Shown here one piece after another: positions 1-8,912 of a stretch of 64,000 nt of DNA (position 1 is its first letter; the number at the start of each line of letters is the position of its first letter). The stretch spans positions 248,001 through 312,000 of the forward strand of contig NZ_JADKRX010000005.1 in the NCBI RefSeq assembly GCF_015350975.1, read 5' to 3'. The translations under genes and the position numbers were made by a program. Under the pieces are notes generated by a model. The model did no database searches. It had not been told where the DNA came from and was given only the letters and a program-made list of their open reading frames with translations. Source of the stretch: Curtobacterium sp. VKM Ac-1395 (lineage in GTDB: Bacteria > Actinomycetota > Actinomycetes > Actinomycetales > Microbacteriaceae).

Positions 1-1
1 C

Positions 2-637
2 GTCAACATCGCCGCACTCGGCGAACGGGAACACGGCTGGTCGGGCGTCGACCACCTGCTCTTCGTCAAGGTCGCGACGGGCATCGGGTCCGGCATCGTG
101 TCCGAGGGCCGGCTCCAGCGCGGCGCTCAGGGCACCGCGGGTGACATCGGTCACGTGCGGGTGTCCAGCGCCGGCAGCGTCCCCTGCCACTGCGGCAACA
201 CCGGGTGCCTCGAGGCCGTCGCCTCCGGCCCGGCGATCGCACGCGCCCTCCGGGCCAAGGGACACGACGTGTACACGAGCGCGGACGTCATCGACCTGGT
301 CACCCGGTCGGACCTCGACGCGATCGGCGCCGTCCGCCAGGCAGGCCGGGACATCGGCGAGGTCCTCGCCACGTGCGTGTCGTTGATGAACCCGTCGGTG
401 ATCGTCCTCGGTGGTTCGATCACGCAGGCCGGGGAGCACCTGCTCGCCGGCGTCCGGGAGGTCGTCTACTCCCGCTCGATGCCCCTCGCCACCGAGCACC
501 TCGTCATCGCCCAGTCCCGCGCCGGCGGCATCGCCGCACTGCAGGGAGCAGCCGCCCTCGCCATCGGGTACGCCCTCTCCCCCGCCGGCGTCGACGAGCT
601 CGTGACCTACGCCGAGGGCCGGGAGCTCGTGTCCTGA
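2..637 (+). CDS. ROK family protein (C-terminal part)
   Basis: This is the 3' part of a ROK (repressor/ORF/kinase) family gene; its start lies before the window, and 211 residues are visible. The frame opens with VNIAALGE. It then carries GHVRV followed by the ROK zinc signature CHCGNTGCLE, which is diagnostic of the family. ROK proteins are either cytoplasmic sugar kinases or sugar-responsive repressors with an added N-terminal HTH. The missing N-terminus prevents a choice between them. The style of the C-terminal half resembles actinobacterial ROK transcriptional regulators, so a sugar-responsive regulator is slightly more likely. Confidence 0.9.
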   Translation, partial: VNIAALGEREHGWSGVDHLLFVKVATGIGSGIVSEGRLQRGAQGTAGDIGHVRVSSAGSVPCHCGNTGCLEAVASGPAIARALRAKGHDVYTSADVIDLVTRSDLDAIGAVRQAGRDIGEVLATCVSLMNPSVIVLGGSITQAGEHLLAGVREVVYSRSMPLATEHLVIAQSRAGGIAALQGAAALAIGYALSPAGVDELVTYAEGRELVS

Positions 638-684
638 CCGCGCGCCGGTTCCGGCACGTCGGTGCGCGGGTGGAGAATCATCAG

Positions 685-1371
685 GTGACGATCGTGCAGC
701 CCACCCTGTGGGACAGTCTGGAGGCCCTGGCCGGCTCCGACGCGTCCCCGGCGGACGCGCACACCCCGCCGATCCGACGGGACAGCTTCACAGCGCTGCG
801 CGGGCACACCGAGCGGATCGTCGCGCACTCCTCGGACCGCGTCGCCTGGCTGCGCGCCCGGGCCATGGGCATCACCGCCACGGACGTCGCCCGGCTGGCG
901 TCGCTCCGCGCGGTGGAGGCCGTCGTCACCGACAAGCGGTACGGCTCACGGTTCTCTGGCAACGTCTACACCGAGCACGGCAAGGACCGCGAGCCCGTCC
1001 TCGCCGCCTGGGTCGCCGCCACCCACGGGATCCTGCCGTCGGCGCACCTGTTCCACGCCGCGGCCAACCGAGCGCACCTCGCCACCCCGGACGGCGTCGG
1101 GCACGACCGCGACGGCCGACTCCTGCTCGCCGAGATCAAGACCACGTCGAACGGCTGGAAGCGCATCCCCCGCCACTACCTCCGTCAGGTGTGGTGGCAG
1201 CAGTACGTCCTCGGCGCCGAGCGCACCCTGTTCGTCTGGGAGAAGCACGACGACTTCGTGCCCGTCGCCGACGAGCCCGAGTGCCGGTGGATCGACCGCG
1301 ACGACGACCAGATCCGTGGGCTCGTCGGACTCGCGGACATGGTCCTCGACCGGCTCAGGGACGCCCGCTAG
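685..1371 (+). CDS. YqaJ-type PD-(D/E)XK nuclease domain protein
   Basis: A 228-residue protein resembling YqaJ/lambda-exonuclease family nucleases. GITATDVA (about residues 62-69) matches the family's early motif. HGKDREPV holds a conserved Glu (about E103), D136 lies in ATPDG, and EIK at 150-152 completes the D...ExK metal site. YLRQVWWQQYV supplies the Gln typical of the last YqaJ motif. Family members digest linear double-stranded DNA, often alongside a phage annealing protein, but none is adjacent here. The GTG start at 685 was chosen for the GGAG about nine bases upstream; GTGs at 670 and 694 are alternatives. The stop overlaps the convergent gene's stop by four bases. Confidence 0.75.
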   Translation: MTIVQPTLWDSLEALAGSDASPADAHTPPIRRDSFTALRGHTERIVAHSSDRVAWLRARAMGITATDVARLASLRAVEAVVTDKRYGSRFSGNVYTEHGKDREPVLAAWVAATHGILPSAHLFHAAANRAHLATPDGVGHDRDGRLLLAEIKTTSNGWKRIPRHYLRQVWWQQYVLGAERTLFVWEKHDDFVPVADEPECRWIDRDDDQIRGLVGLADMVLDRLRDAR

Positions 1372-1982
1372 ACCCGGATCAGGCGGAGTCGACTCATCCC
1401 GACCACCAGGATCCCCATCAACCCGATGAACACCGCGACGCCGAGGCAGTACAGCGCGACGACGCCGTACCCCTGCGCCGGGTCGAGGAACGGGTACGGC
1501 ACCCACCCGTCGGTCGCACCACGGATCAGGACCACCACGAGCCAGACGGCCGGGTAGATCAGGAACAGCCAGACGTGCCGCAGCAGCAGGCGCGCCCGGT
1601 CCGAGAACAGCAGCCAGTCGAGGACGGCGTACACGGGGAGGACCCGGTGCAGGACGTCGTTCGACCACTGCACCGTGAACGACTGGTCGAGCGACGCGTG
1701 CACGAGCAGGGTGTTGTAGACGATGCCGGTCGTCGCGATGTAGACCGTCGACGCACCGCGGAACACCGATGCACCGAGCCCCTCGCGCTGCCGTTTCGCC
1801 GCCGACACCAGCGTGACGGCCAGCGCCACCGCGATGAACACGTTCGACTGGATCGTGAAGTACCCGAAGAAGTTGAACGGGTTGAAGGTCGGACTCGCGA
1901 TGCTCCGCAGGAACTGCGCGACGATCGCGGCGACGACCAGGACCACGGCGACGAGCCGGAGGGTGTTGACGAACGTGCGCAC
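1368..1982 (-). CDS. Pr6Pr-type six-helix membrane protein
   Basis: A 204-residue integral membrane protein with about six hydrophobic helices. The FFGYFTIQSN segment near residue 40 and the spacing of the helices match the Pr6Pr/FAR-17a-like membrane family, which is common and functionally uncharacterised in actinobacteria. A GTG start is used. It converges on the nuclease gene with overlapping stop codons (CTAG) and lies upstream of the rplA terminator on the same strand, with its own unseen promoter. Nothing in the sequence identifies a substrate. Confidence 0.7.
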   Translation of the reverse strand: MRTFVNTLRLVAVVLVVAAIVAQFLRSIASPTFNPFNFFGYFTIQSNVFIAVALAVTLVSAAKRQREGLGASVFRGASTVYIATTGIVYNTLLVHASLDQSFTVQWSNDVLHRVLPVYAVLDWLLFSDRARLLLRHVWLFLIYPAVWLVVVLIRGATDGWVPYPFLDPAQGYGVVALYCLGVAVFIGLMGILVVGMSRLRLIRV

Positions 1983-2007
1983 GCTGCCACGTTAGTGGGC
2001 AGGACGC

Positions 2008-2045
2008 ACGAACGCCCCGGACCGATGTCGGTCCGGGGCGTTCGT
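2008..2045 (-). terminator. Terminator hairpin after rplA
   Basis: Two perfectly complementary 16-base arms (2008-2023 and 2030-2045) flank the six-base loop GATGTC. The hairpin lies 20 bases past the rplA stop and so should end the secE-nusG-rplK-rplA transcript. There is no long U tract, as is common in GC-rich actinobacteria. Confidence 0.85.
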
Positions 2046-2064
2046 GGTGATCAGATCAGGACGA

Positions 2065-2754
2065 TCAGATGCTGTTGACGTCGAGCGGGATGCCCGGCCC
2101 GAAGGTCGTCGAGACGGCGCCCTTCATGACGTAGCGGCCCTTCGAGGCGCTCGGCTTGAGGCGGTTGATCTCCTCGAGCGCGGTCGAGATGTTCTCGTCG
2201 AGCTGCTCCGGGGTGAACGAGGCCTTGCCGACGACGAAGTGCACGTTGGAGTGCTTGTCGACGCGGAACTCGATCTTGCCGCCCTTGATGTCGTTCACGG
2301 CCTGCGCGACGTTCGGGGTCACGGTGCCGGTCTTCGGGTTCGGCATGAGGCCACGCGGGCCCAGCACCTTGCCCAGACGACCGACCTTGCCCATGAGCTC
2401 GGGGGTCGAGACGGCGGAGTCGAACGAGGTGTAGCCCTCGGCGACCTTCGCGATGAGCTCGTCGCCACCGACCTCGTCGGCGCCGGCGGCGATCGCGGCC
2501 TCGGCCGCGGCGCCCGTCGCGAAGACGATGACGCGGGCGGTCTTGCCGGTGCCGTGGGGCAGGATGACGGTGCCGCGCACCATCTGGTCCGCCTTGCGGG
2601 GGTCGACGCCGAGCTTCAGCGCGACCTCGACCGTGGAGTCGGTCTTCGCAGAGCCGGTCTCCTTGGCCAGTGCGACGGCCTCGGTCGGGGTGTAGAACTT
2701 GTCGGCCTGGATCTTCGCGGCCGCGGCCTGGTAGGCCTTTGACTTCTTCGCCAT
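2065..2754 (-). CDS. rplA: 50S ribosomal protein L1 (uL1)
   Basis: A 229-residue uL1, a component of the ribosomal L1 stalk that binds 23S rRNA and, in many bacteria, represses its own operon. The start MAKKSKAYQ was chosen because AAGGAG sits just upstream; longer in-frame extensions lack family similarity. Recognisable blocks include [26 protein letters not shown] and the C-terminal PLDVNSI. It follows rplK on the same strand and is closed by the strong hairpin at 2008-2045. Confidence 0.98.
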   Translation of the reverse strand: MAKKSKAYQAAAAKIQADKFYTPTEAVALAKETGSAKTDSTVEVALKLGVDPRKADQMVRGTVILPHGTGKTARVIVFATGAAAEAAIAAGADEVGGDELIAKVAEGYTSFDSAVSTPELMGKVGRLGKVLGPRGLMPNPKTGTVTPNVAQAVNDIKGGKIEFRVDKHSNVHFVVGKASFTPEQLDENISTALEEINRLKPSASKGRYVMKGAVSTTFGPGIPLDVNSI

Positions 2755-2843
2755 GGTGGTCTCCTTGCGAGATACGTGGTTGGCGAGCCGGCGAGGCTCT
2801 CCCACGGAAGGGTGTCTGGGGTGTGTGCCTGAGGCGGTGAGGC

Positions 2844-3275
2844 CTAGGCCTCGACCGTGATGCCCATCGAGCGTGCGGTGCCGGCGATGATCTTCGCGGC
2901 CTGCTCGATGTCGTTGGCGTTCAGGTCGGCCTGCTTGGTCTCGGCGATCTGACGGACCTGGTCCATCGAGATCTTCGCGACCTTGACCGTGTGCGGGGTC
3001 GCGGACCCCTTCTGCACACCCGCAGCCTTCTTGATGAGCTCGGCGGCCGGCGGGGTCTTGAGGATGAACGTGAACGAACGGTCCTCGTAGACGGTGATCT
3101 CCACCGGGACGACGTTGCCGCGCTGCGACTCGGTCGCGGCGTTGTACGCCTTGCAGAACTCCATGATGTTCACGCCGTGCTGACCGAGCGCGGGACCGAT
3201 CGGGGGTGCCGGGTTGGCGGCGCCCGCGTTGATCTGCAGCTTGATCAGGCCCGTGACCTTCTTCTTCGGTGCCAT
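2844..3275 (-). CDS. rplK: 50S ribosomal protein L11 (uL11)
   Basis: A 143-residue uL11, which binds the GTPase-associated centre of 23S rRNA and supports factor-dependent GTP hydrolysis and the stringent response. The typical N-terminus [34 protein letters not shown] and the C-terminal GTARSMGI are all present. AGGAGG precedes the ATG by eight bases, fixing the start. It lies between nusG and rplA in the usual order. The 140-base gap to nusG contains a TAGACT box on the minus strand, so an extra rplK promoter is possible. Confidence 0.98.
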   Translation of the reverse strand: MAPKKKVTGLIKLQINAGAANPAPPIGPALGQHGVNIMEFCKAYNAATESQRGNVVPVEITVYEDRSFTFILKTPPAAELIKKAAGVQKGSATPHTVKVAKISMDQVRQIAETKQADLNANDIEQAAKIIAGTARSMGITVEA

Positions 3276-3415
3276 GTTCGCTTTCCTCCTGGGATCGAAC
3301 GCACGGGGAATCCGTGCACTCTCCCGCGTGACCGGCGGATCCGGCTCGCGGTGACGAGCCTGCAGCGCGTGACGCCGCAGACCCAAACTCGATGAGTCTA
3401 GTGGATGTGTGACCG

Positions 3416-4540
3416 CTAGAGCTTGGTGACCTGGTCGAAGCTGAGCTCGACCGGGGTCTCGCGCTCGAACAGCGAGACGAGGACGGTGAGCTTGCCGCTC
3501 TCCGGCTTGATCTCGGAGATCGACCCGGGGAGACCCGCGAACGAGCCCTCCTTGATGGTGATCGTCTCGCCGACCTCGAAGTCGACCTCGGCGGCCGGCT
3601 GGGCCTGCGTGAGGCCGGAGCCCTTGCCGCCCTTCGACGGTGCGGTCTCGGCGACCTGCACCAGGGACTTCAGCATGCCGAAGGCCTCGTCGAAGCGGAG
3701 CGGGGTGGGGTTGTGCGCGTTGCCGACGAAGCCGGTGACACCCGGGGTGTGCCGGACGACGGACCACGAGTCCTCGTTGAGGTCGAGGCGGACGAGCACG
3801 TAGCCGGGGATCCGGACGCGCGTGACGAGCTTGCGCTGACCGTTCTTGATCTCGACGACGTCCTCCATCGGGACCTCGACCTGGTAGATGTAGTCCTCCA
3901 TCGACATCGAGACCATGCGGTTCTCGATGTTCGACTTCACGCGGCGCTCGAAGCCCGCGTAGGAGTGGATGACGTACCACTTGCCCGGCTTCATCCGCAG
4001 CTCGGCCTTGAAGGCCTCGTACGGGTCGACCTCGGCGGGCTCGTCGTCCTCGGCGTCGACGTCGTCCTCGGCCACGATGGTGACCTCGGTGTCGGGGGCC
4101 AGGTCGACCTCGGACTCCGGGGCGATCGCACCGAGGGTGTCCGCGGACTCCTCGGCGGCGATGGTCTCGTTCGCCTCTGCGGCAGTCTCGTCCTCGAGCT
4201 CGGACTCTTCCTCGTCCTCGACGGCCTCGACGGCGGCCTCGGCCTCGTCGGGGGTGTCGATCTCGAGCGCGTCGTCCACGACGGCGTCGGCTTCGGGGTC
4301 GCGGGACTCGGCGAGGGCGGTCAGCGTCTCGTCGATGCCGTCGACGTCACCATCGTCCGGCTCGGCGCTGAGACCGAGCGACTCGTCGTCCTCGTCCTCG
4401 ATGCCGATCGCGCGCTCCTCGGCGGACTCGGCCGAGCGGCCTTCGCCCGTCTCGACGTTGCCTTCCTGGTTCTCCTCCACCTCGGAGGACTGCTCTGCAG
4501 CGGTCGCGAGGTCGATGTCGTCGCGGGAGTAGTCAGACAC
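3416..4540 (-). CDS. nusG: Transcription antitermination factor NusG, long acidic N-terminus
   Basis: NusG binds RNA polymerase, affects pausing and couples transcription to Rho or the ribosome. The NGN domain starts near residue 186 ([20 protein letters not shown], with GYVLV later). A KOW motif ([17 protein letters not shown]) lies at about 325-345. Residues 1-180 form a Glu/Asp-rich, low-complexity extension with almost no basic residues, absent from the roughly 180-residue E. coli protein. Extended NusG is known in actinobacteria, but this tail is long (total 374 residues). It lies between secE and rplK, as in most bacteria. Confidence 0.96.
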   Translation of the reverse strand: MSDYSRDDIDLATAAEQSSEVEENQEGNVETGEGRSAESAEERAIGIEDEDDESLGLSAEPDDGDVDGIDETLTALAESRDPEADAVVDDALEIDTPDEAEAAVEAVEDEEESELEDETAAEANETIAAEESADTLGAIAPESEVDLAPDTEVTIVAEDDVDAEDDEPAEVDPYEAFKAELRMKPGKWYVIHSYAGFERRVKSNIENRMVSMSMEDYIYQVEVPMEDVVEIKNGQRKLVTRVRIPGYVLVRLDLNEDSWSVVRHTPGVTGFVGNAHNPTPLRFDEAFGMLKSLVQVAETAPSKGGKGSGLTQAQPAAEVDFEVGETITIKEGSFAGLPGSISEIKPESGKLTVLVSLFERETPVELSFDQVTKL

Positions 4541-4686
4541 TGTCGGTTCTTTCCGTTCGGTGGTTCGGATCGGGTTGCGGTCGGCCCGTTGTCCGTGCGG
4601 ACGAGGTCCGTCGGCACGGTCTTCGATCTGCGCCGACGACGACCGCTGGCGGCCTGCCGGTGGGTCGGGACGGACGTCCGAGCGGG

Positions 4687-4965
4687 TCAGGCCGTGGGGC
4701 CGTTGCCGAAGACGTACCCGACGCCGAGGCCGAACACGAAGTCGAGGATCGACACGAGGACCATCATCACGACGACGAACACCAGCACGACGCCGGTGTA
4801 GCTGAAGAGCTCCTTGCGGGTCGGCGTCACGACCTTGCGGAGCTCGCCGATGACCTGGCGGATGAACAGCGCGATGGCAGCGAACGGCCCGCGGCGCGTG
4901 GCCCGGTCCTGCTTCGCCTGGGCGACGACGTCGTCCGCCGTCGTGTCCATGTCTTTGCTGGCCAA
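4687..4965 (-). CDS. secE: Preprotein translocase subunit SecE
   Basis: A 92-residue SecE, the essential small subunit that clamps SecY in the Sec translocon. The protein has a hydrophilic N-terminus, the conserved amphipathic stretch [20 protein letters not shown], and one C-terminal membrane helix. The TTG at 4965 is preferred as start because AGGTG lies five bases upstream; an ATG at 4950 is the alternative. It follows tRNA-Trp directly and precedes nusG, so the tRNA and the two protein genes probably share one transcript. Confidence 0.93.
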   Translation of the reverse strand: MASKDMDTTADDVVAQAKQDRATRRGPFAAIALFIRQVIGELRKVVTPTRKELFSYTGVVLVFVVVMMVLVSILDFVFGLGVGYVFGNGPTA

Positions 4966-4986
4966 CTCGTCACCTTTCCAGATGTG

Positions 4987-5059
4987 CAGGGCGGACAGGA
5001 CTCGAACCTGCAACCTGCGGTTTTGGAGACCGCTGCTCTACCAATTGAGCCACCGCCCT
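4987..5059 (-). tRNA. tRNA-Trp (CCA)
   Basis: A 73-base cloverleaf with a seven-pair acceptor stem (AGGGCGG/CCGCCCT), an anticodon loop reading CTCCAAA (anticodon CCA) and a GTTCGAGTC T loop region. Only G(CA), not CCA, follows in the DNA. It lies just upstream of secE, as trpT does in mycobacteria. Confidence 0.97.
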
Positions 5060-5125
5060 TCAGGAGACTGTTCGTCTCCCGAGTGGACACGTCCGCCATC
5101 AGTCAGGCCGTGACCACCGCAGATG

Positions 5126-5155
5126 AGTGTACGGGAGTGCGTCACGCGGTGTCCA
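5126..5155 (-). promoter_or_regulatory. Probable promoter of tRNA-Trp-secE-nusG
   Basis: On the minus strand a TGGACA -35 box (5155-5150) is separated by 18 bases from a TACACT -10 box (5131-5126). Transcription would begin about 60 bases before tRNA-Trp. Position and spacing fit a housekeeping sigma promoter. Confidence 0.55.
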
Positions 5156-5197
5156 CTTGGGCGGTGCTCCGGCGTGCCGCGCCGATAGGCTGGGCCG

Positions 5198-6430
5198 GTG
5201 AGCACCGCAGCCCCCGGCCCCGAGTCCACCGCCCACCAGCGACCGCGCATCGCCTCGCGCATCGCCGCGATCGCCGAGTCCGCGACGCTGAAGGTCGACG
5301 CCAAGGCGAAGGCGCTGAAGGCCGCCGGTCGCCCGGTGATCTCCTTCGCTGCCGGCGAGCCGGACTTCGCGACGCCGGACCACGTCGTCGACGCCGCGGT
5401 GGCCGCGGCGAAGGACCCGAAGAACCACCGCTACACCCCGGCGACGGGCCTCCCCGAGCTGAAGCAGGCCGTCGCCGACAAGACGGCGCGCAGCTCCGGC
5501 ATCGCGGTCGACCCGTCTCGGGTCATCATCACGAACGGCGGCAAGCAGGCCGTCTACCAGGCCTTCGCCACGATCGTGGACGACGGCGACGAGGTCCTGC
5601 TCCCCGCGCCGTACTGGACGACCTACCCCGAGGCGATCCGGCTGGCCGGCGGCGAACCCGTCGAGGTCTTCGCCGGCAGCGACCAGGGCTACCTCGTCAC
5701 GGTCGAGCAGCTGGAGGCAGCGCGCACGCTGAAGACCAAGGCGCTGCTGTTCTGCTCCCCGTCGAACCCGACCGGCGCCGTGTACTCCGCCGAGCAGACC
5801 CGCGCCATCGGCGAGTGGGCGCTCGAGCACGGCATCTGGGTGATCAGCGACGAGATCTACCAGGACCTCGTCTACGACGGCATCACCTTCACCGGCATCC
5901 TCGAGGCCGTGCCTGCCCTCGCCGACACCACGATCCTGGTGAACGGCGTCGCCAAGACCTACGCCATGACCGGCTGGCGCGTCGGGTGGTTCATCGGCCC
6001 GGCCGACGCCGTCAAGGCCGCGTCGAACCTGCAGTCGCACCTGTCGTCGAACGTGTCGAACGTCTCCCAGCGAGCGGCCATCGCGGCGCTCACCGGACCG
6101 CAGGAGCCCGTCGTGGCGATGCGCGAGGCCTTCGACCGCCGCCGGAAGGCCATCGTCGACGGGCTCAACGCGATCCCCGGCTTCGTCACGCCGACACCGG
6201 AGGGCGCCTTCTACGTCTACCCCGACGTCACGGCACTGCTCGGCCGCGAGTGGGCCGGCAGCACCCCGACCACCACGCTCGAGCTCGCCGACCTGGTCCT
6301 CGAGCACGCCGAGGTCGCGGTCGTCCCCGGCGAGGCCTTCGGCCCCTCCGGGTACCTGCGCCTGTCGTACGCCCTGGGCGACGAGGACATCGCCGAGGGC
6401 GTCGCCCGCCTGGCAGCGTTCTTCAGCTGA
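5198..6430 (+). CDS. Pyridoxal-phosphate aminotransferase (aspartate aminotransferase type)
   Basis: A 410-residue fold-type I aminotransferase of the aspartate aminotransferase I-beta kind, transferring amino groups between amino acids and 2-oxo acids in the cytoplasm. FAAGEPDF and the NPTG loop ([11 protein letters not shown]) are class signatures. [12 protein letters not shown] holds the Asp that pairs with the pyridine nitrogen. The Schiff-base lysine is in [15 protein letters not shown], and the substrate-carboxylate Arg is in YLRLSYA. The GTG start follows a GATAGGCT box by six bases, suggesting a nearly leaderless transcript. It is divergent from the tRNA-Trp operon and convergent with murB. 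Confidence 0.92.
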   Translation: MSTAAPGPESTAHQRPRIASRIAAIAESATLKVDAKAKALKAAGRPVISFAAGEPDFATPDHVVDAAVAAAKDPKNHRYTPATGLPELKQAVADKTARSSGIAVDPSRVIITNGGKQAVYQAFATIVDDGDEVLLPAPYWTTYPEAIRLAGGEPVEVFAGSDQGYLVTVEQLEAARTLKTKALLFCSPSNPTGAVYSAEQTRAIGEWALEHGIWVISDEIYQDLVYDGITFTGILEAVPALADTTILVNGVAKTYAMTGWRVGWFIGPADAVKAASNLQSHLSSNVSNVSQRAAIAALTGPQEPVVAMREAFDRRRKAIVDGLNAIPGFVTPTPEGAFYVYPDVTALLGREWAGSTPTTTLELADLVLEHAEVAVVPGEAFGPSGYLRLSYALGDEDIAEGVARLAAFFS

Positions 6431-6462
6431 CACGGCGGGGCCGCCAGGAGGCCCGGCGTGGG

Positions 6463-7491
6463 TCAGGCGAGCAGGTCGCCGACCACGACGGGCTCCGGCG
6501 CGAGCGTCACACCGAAGCGGTTGAGGACGCTCACCTGGACGTAGCGGGCGAGCTCGGCGACCTGGGCGGCGGACGCACCGCCGCGGTTGGTCAGCGCGAG
6601 CGTGTGCTTCGTCGAGATGCCTGCGCGGGAACCGGCGATGCCGTACCCGCGGTGCACCCCGGCGTGCTCGATGAGCCACGCGGCGCTGAGCTTGACCTCG
6701 TCGCCCGCCGGCCACCGCGGCGCGTCGTCCGGCAGGGTCTCGGCGAAGCCCGCTGACACGATCGGATTCGTGAAGAACGACCCCGCACTCCGGGTGTCCG
6801 GGTCGGCGGCGTCGAGGACCATGCCCTTCGACGCACGGAGCGCGAGCACGGTCGACCGCACCACGGCGGGGTCGACACGCGCACCGAGCTCGACCCCGAG
6901 GGACCCGGCCAGCTGGGCGTAGCGCACCGGGACACCGCCGTCGGTGTCGGTGCCGAGGGCGAACTCCACGGTGAGCACCACACCGCGGCGGCCGTGCTTG
7001 AGGGTGCTCGTGCGGTAGCCGAGCTCCAGCTCGGCGGCGTCGAGCCACGCGCGCTCCCCCGTGGCCGCATCGAGGAACTCGACGCGGGTGAGCACGTCGG
7101 AGAGCTCGACCCCGTACGCCCCGATGTTCTGCACGGGGGACGCTCCGACGGTGCCCGGGATGCCGCTCAGGGCCTCCATCCCGGTGAAGCCGAGCTCGAC
7201 GGTCGACGCGACGAACGCGTCCCACGGTTCGCCGGCGGCGACGCGGACGGTGACGCCGTCGGCGGTGCGCTCGTGCTCGACGCCGCGCGTGCGGACGAGG
7301 ACGACGGTGCCGTCGAAGCCGCTGTCGGCGACCAGGAGGTTGCTGCCGCCACCGACCACGAGCCAGTCGTCGTCGTCCCAGGCGTCCCGCGTGTGCGCGA
7401 CGAGTTCGTCGGTGGTGTGCGCGACCAGCAGGCGCCCGGCGTCGCCGCCGACGCCGAGGGTGGTGAGGTCGGCGAGCGTCGTCGCTGGCAC
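6463..7491 (-). CDS. murB: UDP-N-acetylmuramate dehydrogenase
   Basis: MurB, the FAD-dependent, NADPH-using reductase that turns UDP-GlcNAc-enolpyruvate into UDP-MurNAc in peptidoglycan synthesis. TTLGVGG at the N-terminus, VVGGGSNLLV (FAD pyrophosphate loop), GIPGTVGASPVQNIGAYGVE and SAGSFFTNP (the reductase Ser) are all present. The 342 residues fit actinobacterial MurB. The GTG start at 7491 lies only two bases after the stop of the upstream hydratase gene, implying co-transcription and translational coupling. Confidence 0.95.
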   Translation of the reverse strand: MPATTLADLTTLGVGGDAGRLLVAHTTDELVAHTRDAWDDDDWLVVGGGSNLLVADSGFDGTVVLVRTRGVEHERTADGVTVRVAAGEPWDAFVASTVELGFTGMEALSGIPGTVGASPVQNIGAYGVELSDVLTRVEFLDAATGERAWLDAAELELGYRTSTLKHGRRGVVLTVEFALGTDTDGGVPVRYAQLAGSLGVELGARVDPAVVRSTVLALRASKGMVLDAADPDTRSAGSFFTNPIVSAGFAETLPDDAPRWPAGDEVKLSAAWLIEHAGVHRGYGIAGSRAGISTKHTLALTNRGGASAAQVAELARYVQVSVLNRFGVTLAPEPVVVGDLLA

Positions 7492-7493
7492 GG

Positions 7494-7916
7494 TCAGTGG
7501 AACGCCACCGTGACCTGCGCCTTGCCGAGCACGGTCTGCCCGGCGGCGGTCACGGTGAGGTCGATGCGGGCGGGACGGCCCTGGTCGTCGACGGTGCCGA
7601 CCTTGGCGACGACGCCGACCGTGGCGCCCTGCTCGGGGTCGACGACGACGGGACGGGTGAAACGGACGCCGTACGAGGCGATCCACCCGCGGTCGCCGAG
7701 CCACTCGGACACCGGCTGGACGGCGAGGCCCATCGTGAGCATGCCGTGCGCGAGCACCCCGGGGAGCCCCACGGAGGCGGCGACGTCATCGCGGTAGTGG
7801 ATCGGGTTGAAGTCACCCGAGGCCCCTGCGTAGCGCACCAGGGCGTCGCGGGTGAGGTGGACGTCGCGTTCGGCGACGACGGTGCCGACCTCGGCGGTGG
7901 TGGTGTCGGTGGTCAT
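7494..7916 (-). CDS. MaoC-like hydratase (HadB-like)
   Basis: A 140-residue MaoC/hot-dog fold protein. The (R)-hydratase signature is clear: YAGASGDFNPIHYRDD gives the catalytic Asp and His, followed by GLPGVLAHGMLTMG. Together with the gene upstream it resembles the HadAB dehydratase of mycobacterial fatty acid synthase II. That heterodimer dehydrates 3-hydroxyacyl carriers, HadB being the catalytic subunit. Its ATG overlaps the upstream stop in ATGA, so the pair should be made together. In mycobacteria hadAB also lies beside trpT-secE-nusG. Confidence 0.88.
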   Translation of the reverse strand: MTTDTTTAEVGTVVAERDVHLTRDALVRYAGASGDFNPIHYRDDVAASVGLPGVLAHGMLTMGLAVQPVSEWLGDRGWIASYGVRFTRPVVVDPEQGATVGVVAKVGTVDDQGRPARIDLTVTAAGQTVLGKAQVTVAFH

Positions 7917-8362
7917 GCGTCGTCTCCTCGGACGACGAGGGTCGACGTCGCCGTGACGACGTGCTCCCCCGTGGCGTCGGTCATGGTGCTCTCCGCCGTG
8001 ACCATCGCGTTGCCGCCGAGGGTCTTGACGCTCGTGACGGTCAGTGTGGCGGTGAGTTCGTCGCCGGCGACGATCGGTCGGGCGTACGTGAACTTCTGCT
8101 CGCCGTGGACCACGCGGGAGAAGTCGATGCCGGCGTCCGGCTCGGCCAGGAGCTGCGCGAGGGTGGCTTCCTGCACGACCACCGCGAAGGTGGCCGGCGC
8201 GACGACGTCGTCGTGGCCGGCGGCTCGGGCGGCGGCGGTCTCGTGGTGGATCGGGTTCGTGGCGAACGTGGCGCGGGCGAACTCGCGCACCTTCTCTCGA
8301 CCGACCAGGTACGGCGGGGCCGGCGGGAACGTCCTGCCGACGAGCTCGGGGTTCACTGACAC
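7913..8362 (-). CDS. FAS1-like dehydratase domain protein (HadA-like)
   Basis: A hot-dog fold protein of about 149 residues matching the MaoC N-terminal domain family. It begins VSVNPELVGRTF and carries EKVREFARATFATNPIHH and VVAPATFAVVV. It is the likely structural or substrate-binding partner of the adjacent MaoC-like hydratase, as HadA is for HadB. Translation probably starts at the GTG at 8362, with the GTG at 8356 possible. The final TGA overlaps the next start. The actual substrate is unknown; Microbacteriaceae lack mycolic acids, so a lipid role other than mycolate synthesis is inferred. Confidence 0.8.
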   Translation of the reverse strand: MSVNPELVGRTFPPAPPYLVGREKVREFARATFATNPIHHETAAARAAGHDDVVAPATFAVVVQEATLAQLLAEPDAGIDFSRVVHGEQKFTYARPIVAGDELTATLTVTSVKTLGGNAMVTAESTMTDATGEHVVTATSTLVVRGDDA

Positions 8363-8496
8363 GACCGGCAGTCTACCGACGCCCCCGGACAGTGCTGGAG
8401 TCCATGAGCATGCATCGGTTACCCTGGGCGCGGTGACGTCGGGGGACGTCGCCAGGCCCGGCGCCGACCGGGTCGTCACGACTCTCGGGGGGAACC

Positions 8497-8883
8497 ATGG
8501 AGGACACGATCGAGTTCGCCGTCCACACCGGCGATCGACGCACCGCGATGGAGGCCGCCGGCTCCGCGCTCCGCACCGCCGGACACCGGGTCGAGGCCCT
8601 GCCCGGCTCCATCACCGCCACGTCCGGCAACCGCGTGCTGACGACGCTGCTCGGGGCGATGGTCCACCCGTCGCGGGAGTACCGCCGCTACGAGGTCGTC
8701 GTCTCCACGACCGGCTGCCGGTCGTTCCTGACACTCCGGCACGCCGGACACGGCACCGCCGTCGCGGGCGGGTCGATCGGCGCGACGCGGCGACGGGCGC
8801 GCTGGCAGCAGGTGACGTCCTCGGTCGAGGGCGCCCTGCGGTCGGCGGGCGTGCTCGTCGGGCGGGTCGACCGGGCGCAGTAG
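8497..8883 (+). CDS. Conserved hypothetical protein, 128 residues
   Basis: The start is supported by a GGGGGGAACC ribosome-binding site just before the ATG. The protein starts MEDTIEFAVHTGDRRTAMEA and is soluble, without signal peptide or membrane segment. It alternates short beta-like strands with an Arg-rich C-terminal third (ATRRRARWQQ). No family is recognised. It is divergent from the hydratase pair and convergent with tRNA-Met, and the spacer after it holds a dispersed hairpin. Confidence 0.6.
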   Translation: MEDTIEFAVHTGDRRTAMEAAGSALRTAGHRVEALPGSITATSGNRVLTTLLGAMVHPSREYRRYEVVVSTTGCRSFLTLRHAGHGTAVAGGSIGATRRRARWQQVTSSVEGALRSAGVLVGRVDRAQ

Positions 8884-8912
8884 CGCGGACGGGGCACCGC
8901 TGGTCGCGACGC

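Noticed and set aside
5099..7225. Very long open frames opposite or out of phase with real genes, such as this minus-strand frame across the aminotransferase gene and murB
   Set aside because: High GC content keeps stop codons rare in wrong frames. The translations are Arg/Pro/Gly-rich, lack motifs and ribosome-binding sites, and overlap genes with clear family signatures.
7494..8362. Hydratase pair as polyketide or PHA enzymes
   Set aside because: No synthase gene is nearby, and the two-subunit layout and gene neighbourhood match the HadAB type better.
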